Both the position numbers and the translations under genes were made by a program. From Vibrio diazotrophicus (GTDB taxonomy: Bacteria > Pseudomonadota > Gammaproteobacteria > Enterobacterales > Vibrionaceae): 64,000 nucleotides of DNA. The stretch is from positions 1,116,001-1,180,000 of the forward strand of contig NZ_CP151843.1 of NCBI RefSeq assembly GCF_038452265.1, given 5' to 3'. Numbering within the stretch: the first letter of the stretch is position 1; every line of letters starts with the position of its first letter. This document shows positions 9,174 to 18,236 of this stretch, one piece after another. The notes below the pieces were generated by a model. It saw nothing but the letters and a program-made list of their open reading frames with translations. It did not search any database and had not been told where the DNA came from.

Positions 9174-10602
9174 GTTCATTTGAGATTAATGAACGTACTC
9201 GATCTAATGAAGTCACATAAGCATTTTTCGTCGTCCCTCCAGTTTCAACAACATATGGAGCAAGCCAGCTGTCTCCGCTGTGTTTGGCGACTATCAAGTA
9301 GTGTTCAGAGGTATCTGACACAGGAAGAATCCGAACATCAATCCCCTGTACATTCAATACTCGGTTCTGACCAGAAACCCACTCCACCTCCTCTTTAACT
9401 CTTTGGTGGTGTTGAATAGATACTTCCCCTTCAAACGCATGAAAATCATCTAATTTTTTCTCTGCATCCCAACCTAAAGGCAAGGCGGGAAAATCCAGAG
9501 AAACAATTCCATCAGATTCCCAAGACTTCCACTCTCTGTAATAGCCCTCTAACCAAAACTTTTGCTTGTCTCGCTGGCCGTTTTTATCCAGCGCATAAAG
9601 TTTATCCAGACTATAACTGTAATAATTCTCACCACCTTCAACGACTGATGGGTAAACCAACCTCAACCTATCTTTATCAAAATAAAAGGCACCTTTGGTA
9701 TTTCCCACCAACTTGCCCGTTGGCTCTATATCAAAAATTTCATAGTCGTAAAATTTAGGTTCCGACACCACATTCTGAGATGAGTCCTGAAAAACATCAT
9801 CTGCATAAGGAATGTCCTGTAGAGATAATTCTGAAACCGCTATTTGCGCATGTGTTAAAACATAAGTTGGATTGTACAAGTCAGGCAGATGTGCAGGTTG
9901 CTTTGATATCATTGATAAGCTCCGAACCCAACCATTTTGGCGATCAATGGTGACCTTAGCCACCACACCCGTTTGTTTGTCGTCAGAAAAAGCGTCAATG
10001 GTTGCCGTTATCACGTGTTCATCAATCAGTTCTACTTTTAATGTCGCGGGCTGTCCCCAAAAATCGTTTAGCGGTACCTGAGCCCCTACTTTCGCAGGGA
10101 TGCTTTTCGCTATCATGGGTACAAACTTCATCACATCTAACTCTTGTACTCGATCTTCCTTATCAGCATCTTTCAGCTTATTCCATAGATCTTGATTGTT
10201 TGCTGAATAAATAGGGCGTTCCGTAGATGACCTATCCAATGACAAATTAAAGCCTTCTAACAGCAGCTGGCGAATATCTTTATATCGATTCGAAGTGTCA
10301 TCAATCACACTATTAAAAGAACCACCTATCCCTTCGAGAGAAAAATAATCGTAACGCTGCTCAAGACTTATAGCTTCAGGACGAATCCCGTCAACCTTAA
10401 ACCGAGTTTGGTTAAGTTGTTCAAATAAAACAGGATTTTCCTCTAGATCGCGGCCTTCATAGACAAGGCGCTTTGTTAACTCTATTTGATACGTTTTTTC
10501 ATCGCCCAGTTTCGGTTTATATGTGACGAAATCATCTTTCACACATCCCGATAAAAAGACTAATGAACAAAAAAACACTGCGAATTTAATTCGATTGATC
10601 AT

Positions 10603-10743
10603 CCAATGATTACCTTAATTGAGTAGCGAAACTAACCAATAATCACTCATTGACTACGTTGTTTATTATTGGCTTTGCTATACGACAACCAAAGTCCGTA
10701 CCAAGAATTTTGTTTAATACTTTCAATACATTAAAATTATCGC
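10603..10743. other. Promoter region of the lipoprotein/MORN operon
   Basis: About 140 AT-rich bases between the lipoprotein start (minus strand) and the SulP terminator. It contains an inverted repeat CCAATAAT (10636-10643) / ATTATTGG (10665-10672) that could be an operator. No convincing -35/-10 pair was assigned. Confidence 0.4.
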
Positions 10744-10813
10744 CAAAAAAATGGCCTTCATTCGAGTAACTTTTAACCTGTTCAGGCAAAAACTTACTCG
10801 AATGAAGACCATT
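10744..10813 (-). terminator. Long-stem terminator of SulP paralogue 2
   Basis: On the minus strand, a 20-base arm (10813-10794) pairs with 10769-10750 with one G-U position, and seven T residues follow. The 24-base loop holds a second small hairpin, CCTG-TT-CAGG. It lies 46 bases past the SulP stop. The stem is much longer than a usual terminator and would also shield the downstream lipoprotein operon promoter from read-through. Confidence 0.85.
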
Positions 10814-10859
10814 AAAACTGAGAAACTAAAGTGGTAGGTTAGCTTTACTTGGAACTTCT

Positions 10860-12629
10860 TTAAGCAACACTCGGAGCAACACGAATATCTTCGACTGAGC
10901 TATCGGCTTCTTTCTGAATTTCAGGGATGTGCCCTTCCCCAACAGCATTGAAATAACAGCCACTGAGTTTGATCGCCACGAACATATCTGCGCGTAATAC
11001 TAGGCCACCGTCGCCGACGGGAATACCACTTAACTCACACCACTTACGCATACTTGGTTTGCGCCCAGCGACAACCAATCGGATACCGCGGCCTTTTAGA
11101 ATTTTGTGCACATCGGCAAGCGTCGCCATAACGCTTAAATCGAAGTGAGTAAAACAAGACACCGCGTCGATAATAAAACACTTCTCTTCTGGGGCTGCCG
11201 CTTCCGAATGATCCAGCACTCGACGCTTAAAGTAAGGCGAGTTGAAGTAAGTGAGTGGAGAGTTAAAACGATAGATCGTTAAACCCGGAATCGGCGAAGC
11301 TTTGTCTGAGCTATCTAAAGCACGCACGGTTCCTTCTTTATCCAAACCCAGCAGTTCATCGGTTGGACGCATGATCACTCGCAGGAACTGCACTAAACCC
11401 AGCAACACCGCCATGGTAATTCCCGGTATCACACCAATCACCAATACGCCGACGAAAGTAATCGTTGCTAAATAAAAGGCGTCTTTATTGCGGACCCTCA
11501 TTTGCCAAATCCCCGATAAATCGACCAATGATGTGGCAGCAATGATTAACACCACACCCAACGCCGCAATTGGAATATAACGTAAAGGCTCGTAAACGAA
11601 GATAGCAATAACAGCCACTAACAGCGCAGCAATAATGGAAACCATTTGGCTTTTACCGCCGTTGGCATCATTCACTGCGGTACGAGAATCAGCACCACTG
11701 ATCGCAAAGCCTTGCGAGAACGCAGAAGCCAAGTTCGCCAAACCCAATGCCTGAAACTCTTTATCCGCATCGATTTCGTAACCATTCTTGGCCGCAAAGC
11801 TACGGGCGGTGAGCATCATACTCACAAAACTCACCATAGCTAAGTTCAGCGCAGGCATCACCAGTTCACGTAACGTTGTCACTTCAATATTTGGAACGTG
11901 GAGCGTTGGCAATCCGCCTTGGATAGAACCAATCACCTTGACACCCTGTTCATCAAGTTGGAAAAACCACACCAATAAACTCGCAACACAAATTGAGATC
12001 ATTGCGGCAGGAGAGCTAGGCTGAAACTTCTTAAAGCCAAAATAAATCACCGCCGTCACAACACTTATTGCAACGGTCTGCCAATGCACATCGAAGATAA
12101 TCCAAGGCGTATCAATCACATTCTGAAGTAAGAATTCCTCAGAATTTTTAATCCCGATAAACTTCACCAACTGACCAAAGATAATGGTCAACGCCACACC
12201 ATTTAATAGACCAATCAATATTGGACGAGATAAGAAATCCGCCAGAATGCCTAACTTGAAGCGGCTGGCTAAAATACACCATCCCCCTGTCATTAACGTC
12301 ATCACCGTGACCAGTTCCATATGACGAATAGGATCACCACCAGCTAATGGCGTAACAACCGCAGCAACTACCGCACAAGTTGCAGCATCAGGCCCAACGA
12401 TCAATTGGCGAGATGTGCCGAACAGAGCGTAAACGATCATTGGCAGGATGCAGGAATACAAGCCCACAATAGCTGACACACCCGTTAACTGGGCATAGGC
12501 AATCGCCACCGGTAACGCAACAGCAACAACAGAGACAGCCGCGCGAACATCATCCTTTAGCCACGAACGGTCATAATTTTTGAGCTGGTGCAACCCTGGC
12601 ACCCATTGCTGAATTGATGCAGATTTCAA
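10860..12629 (-). CDS. SulP-family inorganic anion transporter with STAS domain (paralogue 2)
   Basis: 589 residues with the same architecture as the protein at 2126-3895: an SLC26/SulP membrane domain and a C-terminal STAS domain. Long blocks are identical between the two (for example GADSRTAVNDANGGKSQ), but the C-terminal tail and several membrane segments differ, so this is an old duplication rather than a recent copy. The start is TTG with GGAAGG at 8 bases. The pair brackets the lipoprotein/MORN operon. The transported anion is unknown. Confidence 0.9.
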   Translation of the reverse strand: MKSASIQQWVPGLHQLKNYDRSWLKDDVRAAVSVVAVALPVAIAYAQLTGVSAIVGLYSCILPMIVYALFGTSRQLIVGPDAATCAVVAAVVTPLAGGDPIRHMELVTVMTLMTGGWCILASRFKLGILADFLSRPILIGLLNGVALTIIFGQLVKFIGIKNSEEFLLQNVIDTPWIIFDVHWQTVAISVVTAVIYFGFKKFQPSSPAAMISICVASLLVWFFQLDEQGVKVIGSIQGGLPTLHVPNIEVTTLRELVMPALNLAMVSFVSMMLTARSFAAKNGYEIDADKEFQALGLANLASAFSQGFAISGADSRTAVNDANGGKSQMVSIIAALLVAVIAIFVYEPLRYIPIAALGVVLIIAATSLVDLSGIWQMRVRNKDAFYLATITFVGVLVIGVIPGITMAVLLGLVQFLRVIMRPTDELLGLDKEGTVRALDSSDKASPIPGLTIYRFNSPLTYFNSPYFKRRVLDHSEAAAPEEKCFIIDAVSCFTHFDLSVMATLADVHKILKGRGIRLVVAGRKPSMRKWCELSGIPVGDGGLVLRADMFVAIKLSGCYFNAVGEGHIPEIQKEADSSVEDIRVAPSVA

Positions 12630-12848
12630 CGATTTTACCTTCCAAGACGGCTTAAGCCGGTATGTTGTTTGAAGCTGATCCCAAAAACGGGGGCGTAAGG
12701 ATAACCCAACGCAAAAAATCTCTCTCGGCCTAATGCGTTACGTAAGAAAAGATAAGCAGACACTTTCAAGGCGATAAAAAAAATCTCACTTCAAAGTCAG
12801 AATATGGGAGAATAACGAGCTTCCGCACACCAGCTCAAAGTTGTAATA

Positions 12849-13505
12849 ATGAAATTCAAAGCTGCTATTTTTGATATGGACGGACTATTGCTGAATACCG
12901 AGCAAGTCTGTTTAGAAATCTTCGAACAAGCCTGCTACGCAGTAGGCGTACCTTTCCACCGAGAGATTTACCTGTCTGTGATTGGCAAAAACGCGGCGGG
13001 AATAGAACAAACCTTACGTGAAGGTTACGGCCCTGATTTAGACTACCCAGTACTGCATCAAGAATGGCGTAAGCGCTATGACGCAGTTGTGAAGCACCAA
13101 GCTATTCCTGTCAAAGAAGGGGTTGTTGAACTTTTGCAATGGCTGAAAGAAAACAATATTCCTACCGCTGTCGCTACCTCCACTCAACGCGACGTTGCAA
13201 CTGTAAAACTGCGTTTGGCTGAGCTTGATCAGTACTTCGATACCTACGCGACAGGCTGTGAAGTGAAGAACGGTAAACCAGACCCAGAGATTTATCTGCT
13301 CGCGGCTGAGCGCTTAAATATCGCCCCAGAGCATTGTCTTGCCTTTGAAGATTCGAACAACGGTGTGAAATCTGCGATGGCTGCGAACATGATCACTTAT
13401 CAAATTCCTGATTTAGTTAAACCTTGTGACGATGTACTGGCACTCGGCCCATATATTCGCAACTCAATGCACGATGTATTAAGCGAATTGAAAGCGGCAA
13501 GTTAA
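12849..13505 (+). CDS. HAD-superfamily phosphatase (subfamily IA)
   Basis: 218 residues. Motif I is FDMDGLLLNTE (nucleophile Asp and acid/base Asp), motif II is VATST, motif III involves KNGKPDPEIY, and motif IV is FEDSNNGVKSA. The helical cap between motifs I and II fits beta-phosphoglucomutase/YniC-type sugar-phosphate phosphatases. The substrate is not predictable. It is divergent from SulP paralogue 2 and probably monocistronic. Confidence 0.85.
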   Translation: MKFKAAIFDMDGLLLNTEQVCLEIFEQACYAVGVPFHREIYLSVIGKNAAGIEQTLREGYGPDLDYPVLHQEWRKRYDAVVKHQAIPVKEGVVELLQWLKENNIPTAVATSTQRDVATVKLRLAELDQYFDTYATGCEVKNGKPDPEIYLLAAERLNIAPEHCLAFEDSNNGVKSAMAANMITYQIPDLVKPCDDVLALGPYIRNSMHDVLSELKAAS

Positions 13506-13514
13506 ATATTTATT

Positions 13515-13562
13515 GGTGGAGAACCGATAAAGCGGCTAAGCCGTTATGTTGGCATTCTCCAC
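13515..13562. other. Structured intergenic hairpin
   Basis: GTGGAGAA (13515-13522) pairs with TTCTCCAC (13555-13562). Inside, ATAA/TTAT and CGGC-TAA-GCCG can continue the stem. It lies between two convergent genes and lacks a T-run, so it may be a 3'-end stabilising hairpin rather than a classic terminator. Confidence 0.45.
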
Positions 13563-13588
13563 TCACAACTCAAGTCGATATTTAAGCA

Positions 13589-14137
13589 TCAACACCCAAG
13601 GCTGTTGACTACTACTGAATAGGACTCTTCAAGGCTACAGGCTTCTCCATATTCAACATAACAAGCGTCTCCAGTTTCGCTATTCGAGCCTGCGGTTCCC
13701 AACAAACCAAAGCCTGCTCTGCGACGAGTACATCCCCATTCCACGCCATCTTCCCCTGCTTCGTCGCCAATATGAAGCAAGCCTCCTTCTTCCAGACCTA
13801 TCATATTAAAAATGTCGATACGGCTTCCGCTCTCATTATCATATTGGTGGGATTCAAGATAACCATTATATAAATTGATTTGCCCTAGATTAGTTTCAAT
13901 CAAAATATTCCCAGACAGATCTCCAACATTTTCGATAATTGCTTTTGCATGAACCATTTCATTTAACGAGTGGATTCTACCTTCGGCATCCTGCAACACT
14001 TTTGTTTTAGCAGATGAACTTAGCCCAAAGTATTTAGGAGCGGCGGTAACTGCTAATAGTCCTAGAATGACAATAACGACGATAAGTTCTATTAAGGTAA
14101 AACCACTATGTACTCTTCTTTTTACAACGTCAGCCAT
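13589..14137 (-). CDS. Type IV prepilin-like protein (MSHA/pseudopilin type), orphan
   Basis: 182 residues. The leader MADVVKRRVHSG ends in Gly12 and is followed by FTLIELIVVIVILGLLAV: a prepilin peptidase site with Glu5 of the mature protein and an N-methylated Phe1 expected. The remainder is a small globular head with several Cys in the last 60 residues, likely forming a C-terminal disulfide loop. No pilus assembly genes are nearby, so it must use machinery encoded elsewhere. Only a weak Shine-Dalgarno (GAAG) precedes the ATG. Confidence 0.85.
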   Translation of the reverse strand: MADVVKRRVHSGFTLIELIVVIVILGLLAVTAAPKYFGLSSSAKTKVLQDAEGRIHSLNEMVHAKAIIENVGDLSGNILIETNLGQINLYNGYLESHQYDNESGSRIDIFNMIGLEEGGLLHIGDEAGEDGVEWGCTRRRAGFGLLGTAGSNSETGDACYVEYGEACSLEESYSVVVNSLGC

Positions 14138-14434
14138 GTGCTTTTACTTCATAACATTAGTAAGAATGATTTAATGCTAAACGTCGTTGAAACCCATTGA
14201 ATTATTAGGCTTAGTCAACGCTAGCATCGAAAGAATGACACTCTAGCATTCTTCACAATCAGGTTAATGTTAAGCCATCAAAAATGAGTTTATTTCTGAT
14301 AATTCTTACAAAGATATCTATTGCTAATCTGTAACAGAGCAACGAAATGAACACTTCAGCTTTTTTATTGTCGAACTTGGAAAATTGCGTTCATAATGAG
14401 TTCAGTAGGATATCCACCAAGGAGATGTAAGGTT

Positions 14435-14806
14435 ATGTGGAAAAAGCTATTAAGTTTACTTTTAGGCGGCGCAATGGCGTTACCAGCAGGTTCAGCTTTG
14501 GCATCACAGCGAGCTGATGCCGCATGGGAACTGATTGAGAGTGGCGCACTGGTTGTCGATGTTAGAACCCCTGAAGAGTTCGCTCAAGGTCACCTCGACA
14601 ACGCGATTAATATTCCACTCAACACGGTTGAAACTGGTTTTGCAGATATCGCCAAAGATCGTTCAATTGTCGTTTACTGCCGCAGTGGAAACCGCTCGGG
14701 CATGGCGATGGAATCTCTTGTGAAACAGGGCTTCATCAATGTTCACAACGGTGGTGGCTTATCAGAAATGCAGGAAGCACAATTGAACCAAGCACCATTG
14801 AACTGA
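14435..14806 (+). CDS. Periplasmic single-domain rhodanese (PspE-like)
   Basis: 123 residues from the ATG at 14435, chosen because it begins a clear signal peptide (MWKKLLSLLLGGAMALPAGS) and has AAGGAG upstream; an in-frame ATG at 14396 would put a polar tail before the signal. The rhodanese domain has DVRTPEEF and the active-site loop CRSGNRSG with Cys82. It transfers sulfane sulfur between thiosulfate-type donors and thiol acceptors in the periplasm. Confidence 0.88.
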   Translation: MWKKLLSLLLGGAMALPAGSALASQRADAAWELIESGALVVDVRTPEEFAQGHLDNAINIPLNTVETGFADIAKDRSIVVYCRSGNRSGMAMESLVKQGFINVHNGGGLSEMQEAQLNQAPLN

Positions 14807-15351
14807 TTATCCCTCTAGCAAACTGAATCACTGCACCGTCAAAGAAGGCCATAAAACCTTATCGAGAAATGGCCATTTGTGTGTGCAGTGAAAACAAAGA
14901 CAAACTGAACACACCAGCAACTAAGAATTCACTTTGTGGAACTGCGTTTGCTACGCATACATTGGTGAGTAAGCTAAACCAAATGGATATGTTTGCGTTT
15001 TCAGTTTTCCGTTCTGTTCTAACTAAATACTTCCCCGAAACGAGTCAATGTTGCAGTTAGCTCAAAATGGTATGAACATTATCGGATTAAAATATTCATC
15101 TGAAATAGAAGAGTAGATGTTCTAGCACTTAAAAGCTTGGAGGCTGGATATCAATTCCTAGCAGGAAACACAGCAATAGGACTACGACTAATCCTTTCTT
15201 CGAGGTAGGTACCAGTTGACCTATTTTTTGTAATGCGACAAAGTATATGAAACTGATAATCCGTAGTAGTTATAAACACAATAAGTTATTTTTCAGGTGC
15301 ATTTCGATTGTCAGATAATGAGACCTGTATGTATCATTCTGCATGAATAAA
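14807..15351. other. Non-coding stretch, no feature recognised
   Basis: 545 bases between the rhodanese gene and the C-terminal end of the split AraC gene. A 63-codon open frame (14869-15060) has no Shine-Dalgarno, biased composition or family resemblance and is not accepted as a gene. No terminator with a clear T-run was found. Confidence 0.5.
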
Positions 15352-15868
15352 TCATTGAACAGCGACGGTTTTGATGTAGTCACTTGGTGTTAGTCCAAAT
15401 TTGCCTTTAAAGCGTTGGCTAAATCGTCCTTCGGATTGATAGCCACATGAAAGAGCCAGCATTGCGACGTTATTGTGACCTTTTTGCATTAAGTTTAATG
15501 CATGATTTAATCGGACTTCTGCTAGCACTTCTCTATATTGCGTGTCTTCTTTCTTAAGTTTTCTAATCATTGTTGAACGGCTTATAGCAAAGTGCTGCGC
15601 AACCGAGTCTAAAGAGTGCTCCTCACTTGGATTTTTCGCCAGATAGCGGCTTAATTTCTGACTAAATTTAGTATTGTTATCAGTAAACAGACAATGTAAT
15701 ACGCCACGTTCTGCCAGCTGTTGATAAAGCCCCTGTACCCAATAATATTGGGTCTCCTGACTCATACTTTGTTGGTTGAATGAGAAAAGTGCGTTAAGGG
15801 TAACTTGTAATGCGTCACTAACTTCTAGTATGGGAGTCTGTTCTGTACCACCGTTACTTTTACTTAGT

Positions 15869-17074
15869 TGTACTAATTCAGACCTGATCTGACAGTTACC
15901 CACTTTTCGACTTGGTGCCTGTCAGATTATATCTGGGCTAGATTCTTTTCAGCCCAGATTGATTTCCCATCCTCTAATGTTTCTATCGGCGTTCTGCCAC
16001 AGCACATTTTTCCTTGATGAGTACGGTGATTGTTGTAGTAGTCCATCCATTCGTCCAGATCTTTCTGCAACTCTTCGATAGAACCATACAGTTTCTTTCT
16101 GAATGTCACTTGGTAGAACTCATTCAATATGGTCTTGTGGAAGCGCTCGCAGATACCATTTGTTTGTGGTGACATCGCTTTAGTTTTCGTGTGGTCGATA
16201 TCATTAATGGCTAGGTAGAGCTGGTAATCGTGCTGCTCAACACGACCACAGTATTCAGTGCCTCGGTCAGTCAAGATTCGCAGCATTGGCAGTTCATGCG
16301 CCTCAAAGAACGGTAGAACCTTATCATTCAATATATCCGCTGCGGTGATTGGTGTTTTCGTTGTGTAGAGCTTGGCAAAGGCGACTTTACTGTAGGTATC
16401 AACGAAGGTTTGTTGATAGATGCGACCAACACCTTTCAAGTTGCCAACATAGAATGTGTCTTGAGAGCCGAGATAACCTGGATGCGCTGTTTCTATCTCA
16501 CCACAAGCCTCATCATCGTGCTTCTTACGCTCAAGAGCCGCAACTTGCTCGTCTGTTAGGATAATACCGTTCTCTGCGACCTGTTTCTCCAGTGCGATAA
16601 GACGTTTCTTGAAGTTCTCTAGGTCATTGCGAAGCCAGATTGAGCGTACGCCACTTGGAGAGATAAACACTCCCAATTTACGTAATTCATTACTCGTTCT
16701 AACTTGTCCATGAGCTGGGAAGTCGATGGCGTATTTGATAACGGCTTGCTCAGTTTCACTATCAACACGGTTCTTCAAATTCGGTGCTCTTCGGCTACGG
16801 TTAATCAGAGCATCAATACCCCCCGTCTCAACCAACTCTTGATAACGGTAGAAAGTATCTCTTGATACCCCCATAACCTTACAGGCTCTAGATACATTAC
16901 CGAGTTCTTCTGCAAGATTGAGAAGGCCCGCTTTGTGTTTGATAATTGGATTGCTAGTATGAAGCATGAGAGTTACCTCTTTTTGTCTTTGATTAGTGAT
17001 TAAGCACCTTTAATCAAAGTGGGTAACTCTCTTCTTTTCAAATTGAAGTGTCAGATCTAGTCGGAACTAATACA
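15869..17074 (-). mobile_element. IS481-type insertion sequence, copy 3
   Basis: Same 1206-bp element, minus orientation, from TGTACTAA at 15869 to ACTAATACA ending at 17074. Perfect 7-bp target duplication ACTTAGT at 15862-15868 and 17075-17081. It interrupts the AraC-family gene. Confidence 0.95.
15927..16967 (-). CDS. IS481-family DDE transposase, copy 3
   Basis: 346 residues, identical in sequence to the other two copies, with intact catalytic motifs (TDRGTEYCG, NGICERFHK). The upstream hairpin at 16968-17031 again covers the ribosome-binding site. Confidence 0.95.
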   Translation of the reverse strand: MLHTSNPIIKHKAGLLNLAEELGNVSRACKVMGVSRDTFYRYQELVETGGIDALINRSRRAPNLKNRVDSETEQAVIKYAIDFPAHGQVRTSNELRKLGVFISPSGVRSIWLRNDLENFKKRLIALEKQVAENGIILTDEQVAALERKKHDDEACGEIETAHPGYLGSQDTFYVGNLKGVGRIYQQTFVDTYSKVAFAKLYTTKTPITAADILNDKVLPFFEAHELPMLRILTDRGTEYCGRVEQHDYQLYLAINDIDHTKTKAMSPQTNGICERFHKTILNEFYQVTFRKKLYGSIEELQKDLDEWMDYYNNHRTHQGKMCCGRTPIETLEDGKSIWAEKNLAQI

Positions 17075-17371
17075 ACTTAGTTCAATTATTGAGTCATTCG
17101 GTAAGCCATAGAAACTGAACACTCTGGAACGAAAATTTCCCTTTTGTGGTAGGTTCTCAAAACTCAATGACTCGGAAGCCTCGCATAACAACAATTCAGA
17201 ATGGGAAACATCTATAGTAGATTCCCTCCAAAATAGACGTTTACTGCCAGTCATAATTTGAATAATGCTTGGGGAATGAAGCCGTACGTTCCTGAGCTTT
17301 TGAAGTTGCTCTGCTCGGAATATCGTAACTTGATATTGTTGGTTCATCATTCCCCTCATTGTTATCTTGGT

Positions 17372-17905
17372 TTAACGTGTATAAGTAGCGGTTAACTTGG
17401 CTTTGTCTAAAGCGATACTGTTCAACGTAAAGCCGACCACAGCCGCTGGAGTGTTTTCGTTAAGTTCTAGTTTTTCTGTAGGCAATGCCCACACAGTAAA
17501 TTGGTAACGGTGCATACCATGCCCTTGAGGAGGACAGGCACCACCAAAGCCAGCGGTACCATAATCTATACGAGACTCGATGCCACCCAGATGTTTAATG
17601 TTTACGCCTCGTGGTAGTTCGTTGACTGAAGTTGGAATGTTGAATGCGACCCAGTGCCAAAATCCGCTGCCTGTGGGTGCATCGGGGTCATAAACTGTGA
17701 TTGCAAAGCTCTTAGTACCTGATGGAGCGTCTTTCCAGGTTAGTTGAGGTGACTGGTTATTACCGCTACAACCCCAGCTATTATATTCAAAGGTCTTAGC
17801 CATAGGATAACCTTCTTGAATATCACTACTATTTAATTCAAAGGCTTGAGCTGAGCCCAAAGTTGTCAAACTTAGTGCCAATATAGACGTACTGATTACT
17901 TTCAT
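17372..17905 (-). CDS. Periplasmic PEBP-family (YbhB/YbcL) protein
   Basis: 177 residues from the ATG at 17905, chosen because it starts a signal peptide (MKVISTSILALSLTTLGSA) and has AAAGGAA upstream; an upstream in-frame start would add a polar tail. The fold signature includes DPDAPTGSGFWHWVAFNIP and the loop with YGTAGFGGACPPQGHGMHRYQF, typical of bacterial phosphatidylethanolamine-binding-protein homologues. The biochemical role of these proteins in bacteria is not well defined. It is upstream of the split AraC-family gene on the same strand. Confidence 0.88.
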   Translation of the reverse strand: MKVISTSILALSLTTLGSAQAFELNSSDIQEGYPMAKTFEYNSWGCSGNNQSPQLTWKDAPSGTKSFAITVYDPDAPTGSGFWHWVAFNIPTSVNELPRGVNIKHLGGIESRIDYGTAGFGGACPPQGHGMHRYQFTVWALPTEKLELNENTPAAVVGFTLNSIALDKAKLTATYTR

Positions 17906-18236
17906 TGAAGTGTTCCTTTTCTTGAGTTCGGGGCTAATTATATGCCTCTTACCAAGAGTCGGTTGTTCAATAAGTATCACGAGAAGCTTGGAATGATAAT
18001 TTATTGACACTTATCGTTTCCAGTAAATAGTTTATAAGAATGCTCGTTTGATAGATATTGCAGCACTACATAGTACAAGGGTGTCCAGTAATGAATCAGT
18101 GCGTTCTGTCCTGACTCGTCTCTGCCCCTTTTCAATTTGGCATTGTTTCTCGTATCACTTTTCATGCTTCGTCATTGCCTAAATTTTTGTAATGCTATAA
18201 ACCTAGAATATGCCACCGATTTAGTACGAGAACTGT

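Larger units (their letters stand above)
7083..10602 (-). pseudogene. Large outer-envelope lipoprotein gene split by IS copy 2
   Basis: The 5' part (10602-9174) encodes a signal peptide with lipobox LSGC (Cys20) and about 476 residues of an unrecognised, mainly beta-like protein. It now ends with Leu-Tyr-stop inside the IS. The 3' part (7960-7083) continues in the same frame with no stop. Removing the IS and one copy of the 7-bp duplication GTTCATT gives 2307 bases, exactly 769 codons, so the ancestral protein had 768 residues. The N-terminal fragment could still be exported as a truncated lipoprotein; the distal fragment lacks a start. It is the first gene of an operon with the MORN-repeat gene. 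No known family was recognised. Confidence 0.9.
15352..17347 (-). pseudogene. AraC-family regulator gene split by IS copy 3
   Basis: The 5' part (17347-17075) encodes the N-terminal sensing region; the 3' part (15861-15352) encodes the rest, including the AraC double helix-turn-helix (HSLDSVAQHFAISRSTMIRK and, later, NVAMLALSCGYQSEGRFSQRFK). Both parts are in one frame once the IS and one copy of ACTTAGT are removed, giving about 260 residues. The start is taken at 17347 or 17350 because AGGGG lies just upstream; an ATG at 17359 overlaps that site. The gene follows the PEBP-family gene by about 25 bases, so it was probably co-transcribed. With the DNA-binding domain cut off it should be inactive. 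Confidence 0.9.

Noticed and set aside
14869..15060. 63-codon open frame between the rhodanese and AraC loci
   Set aside because: No Shine-Dalgarno, no signal or domain pattern, and composition like non-coding sequence.
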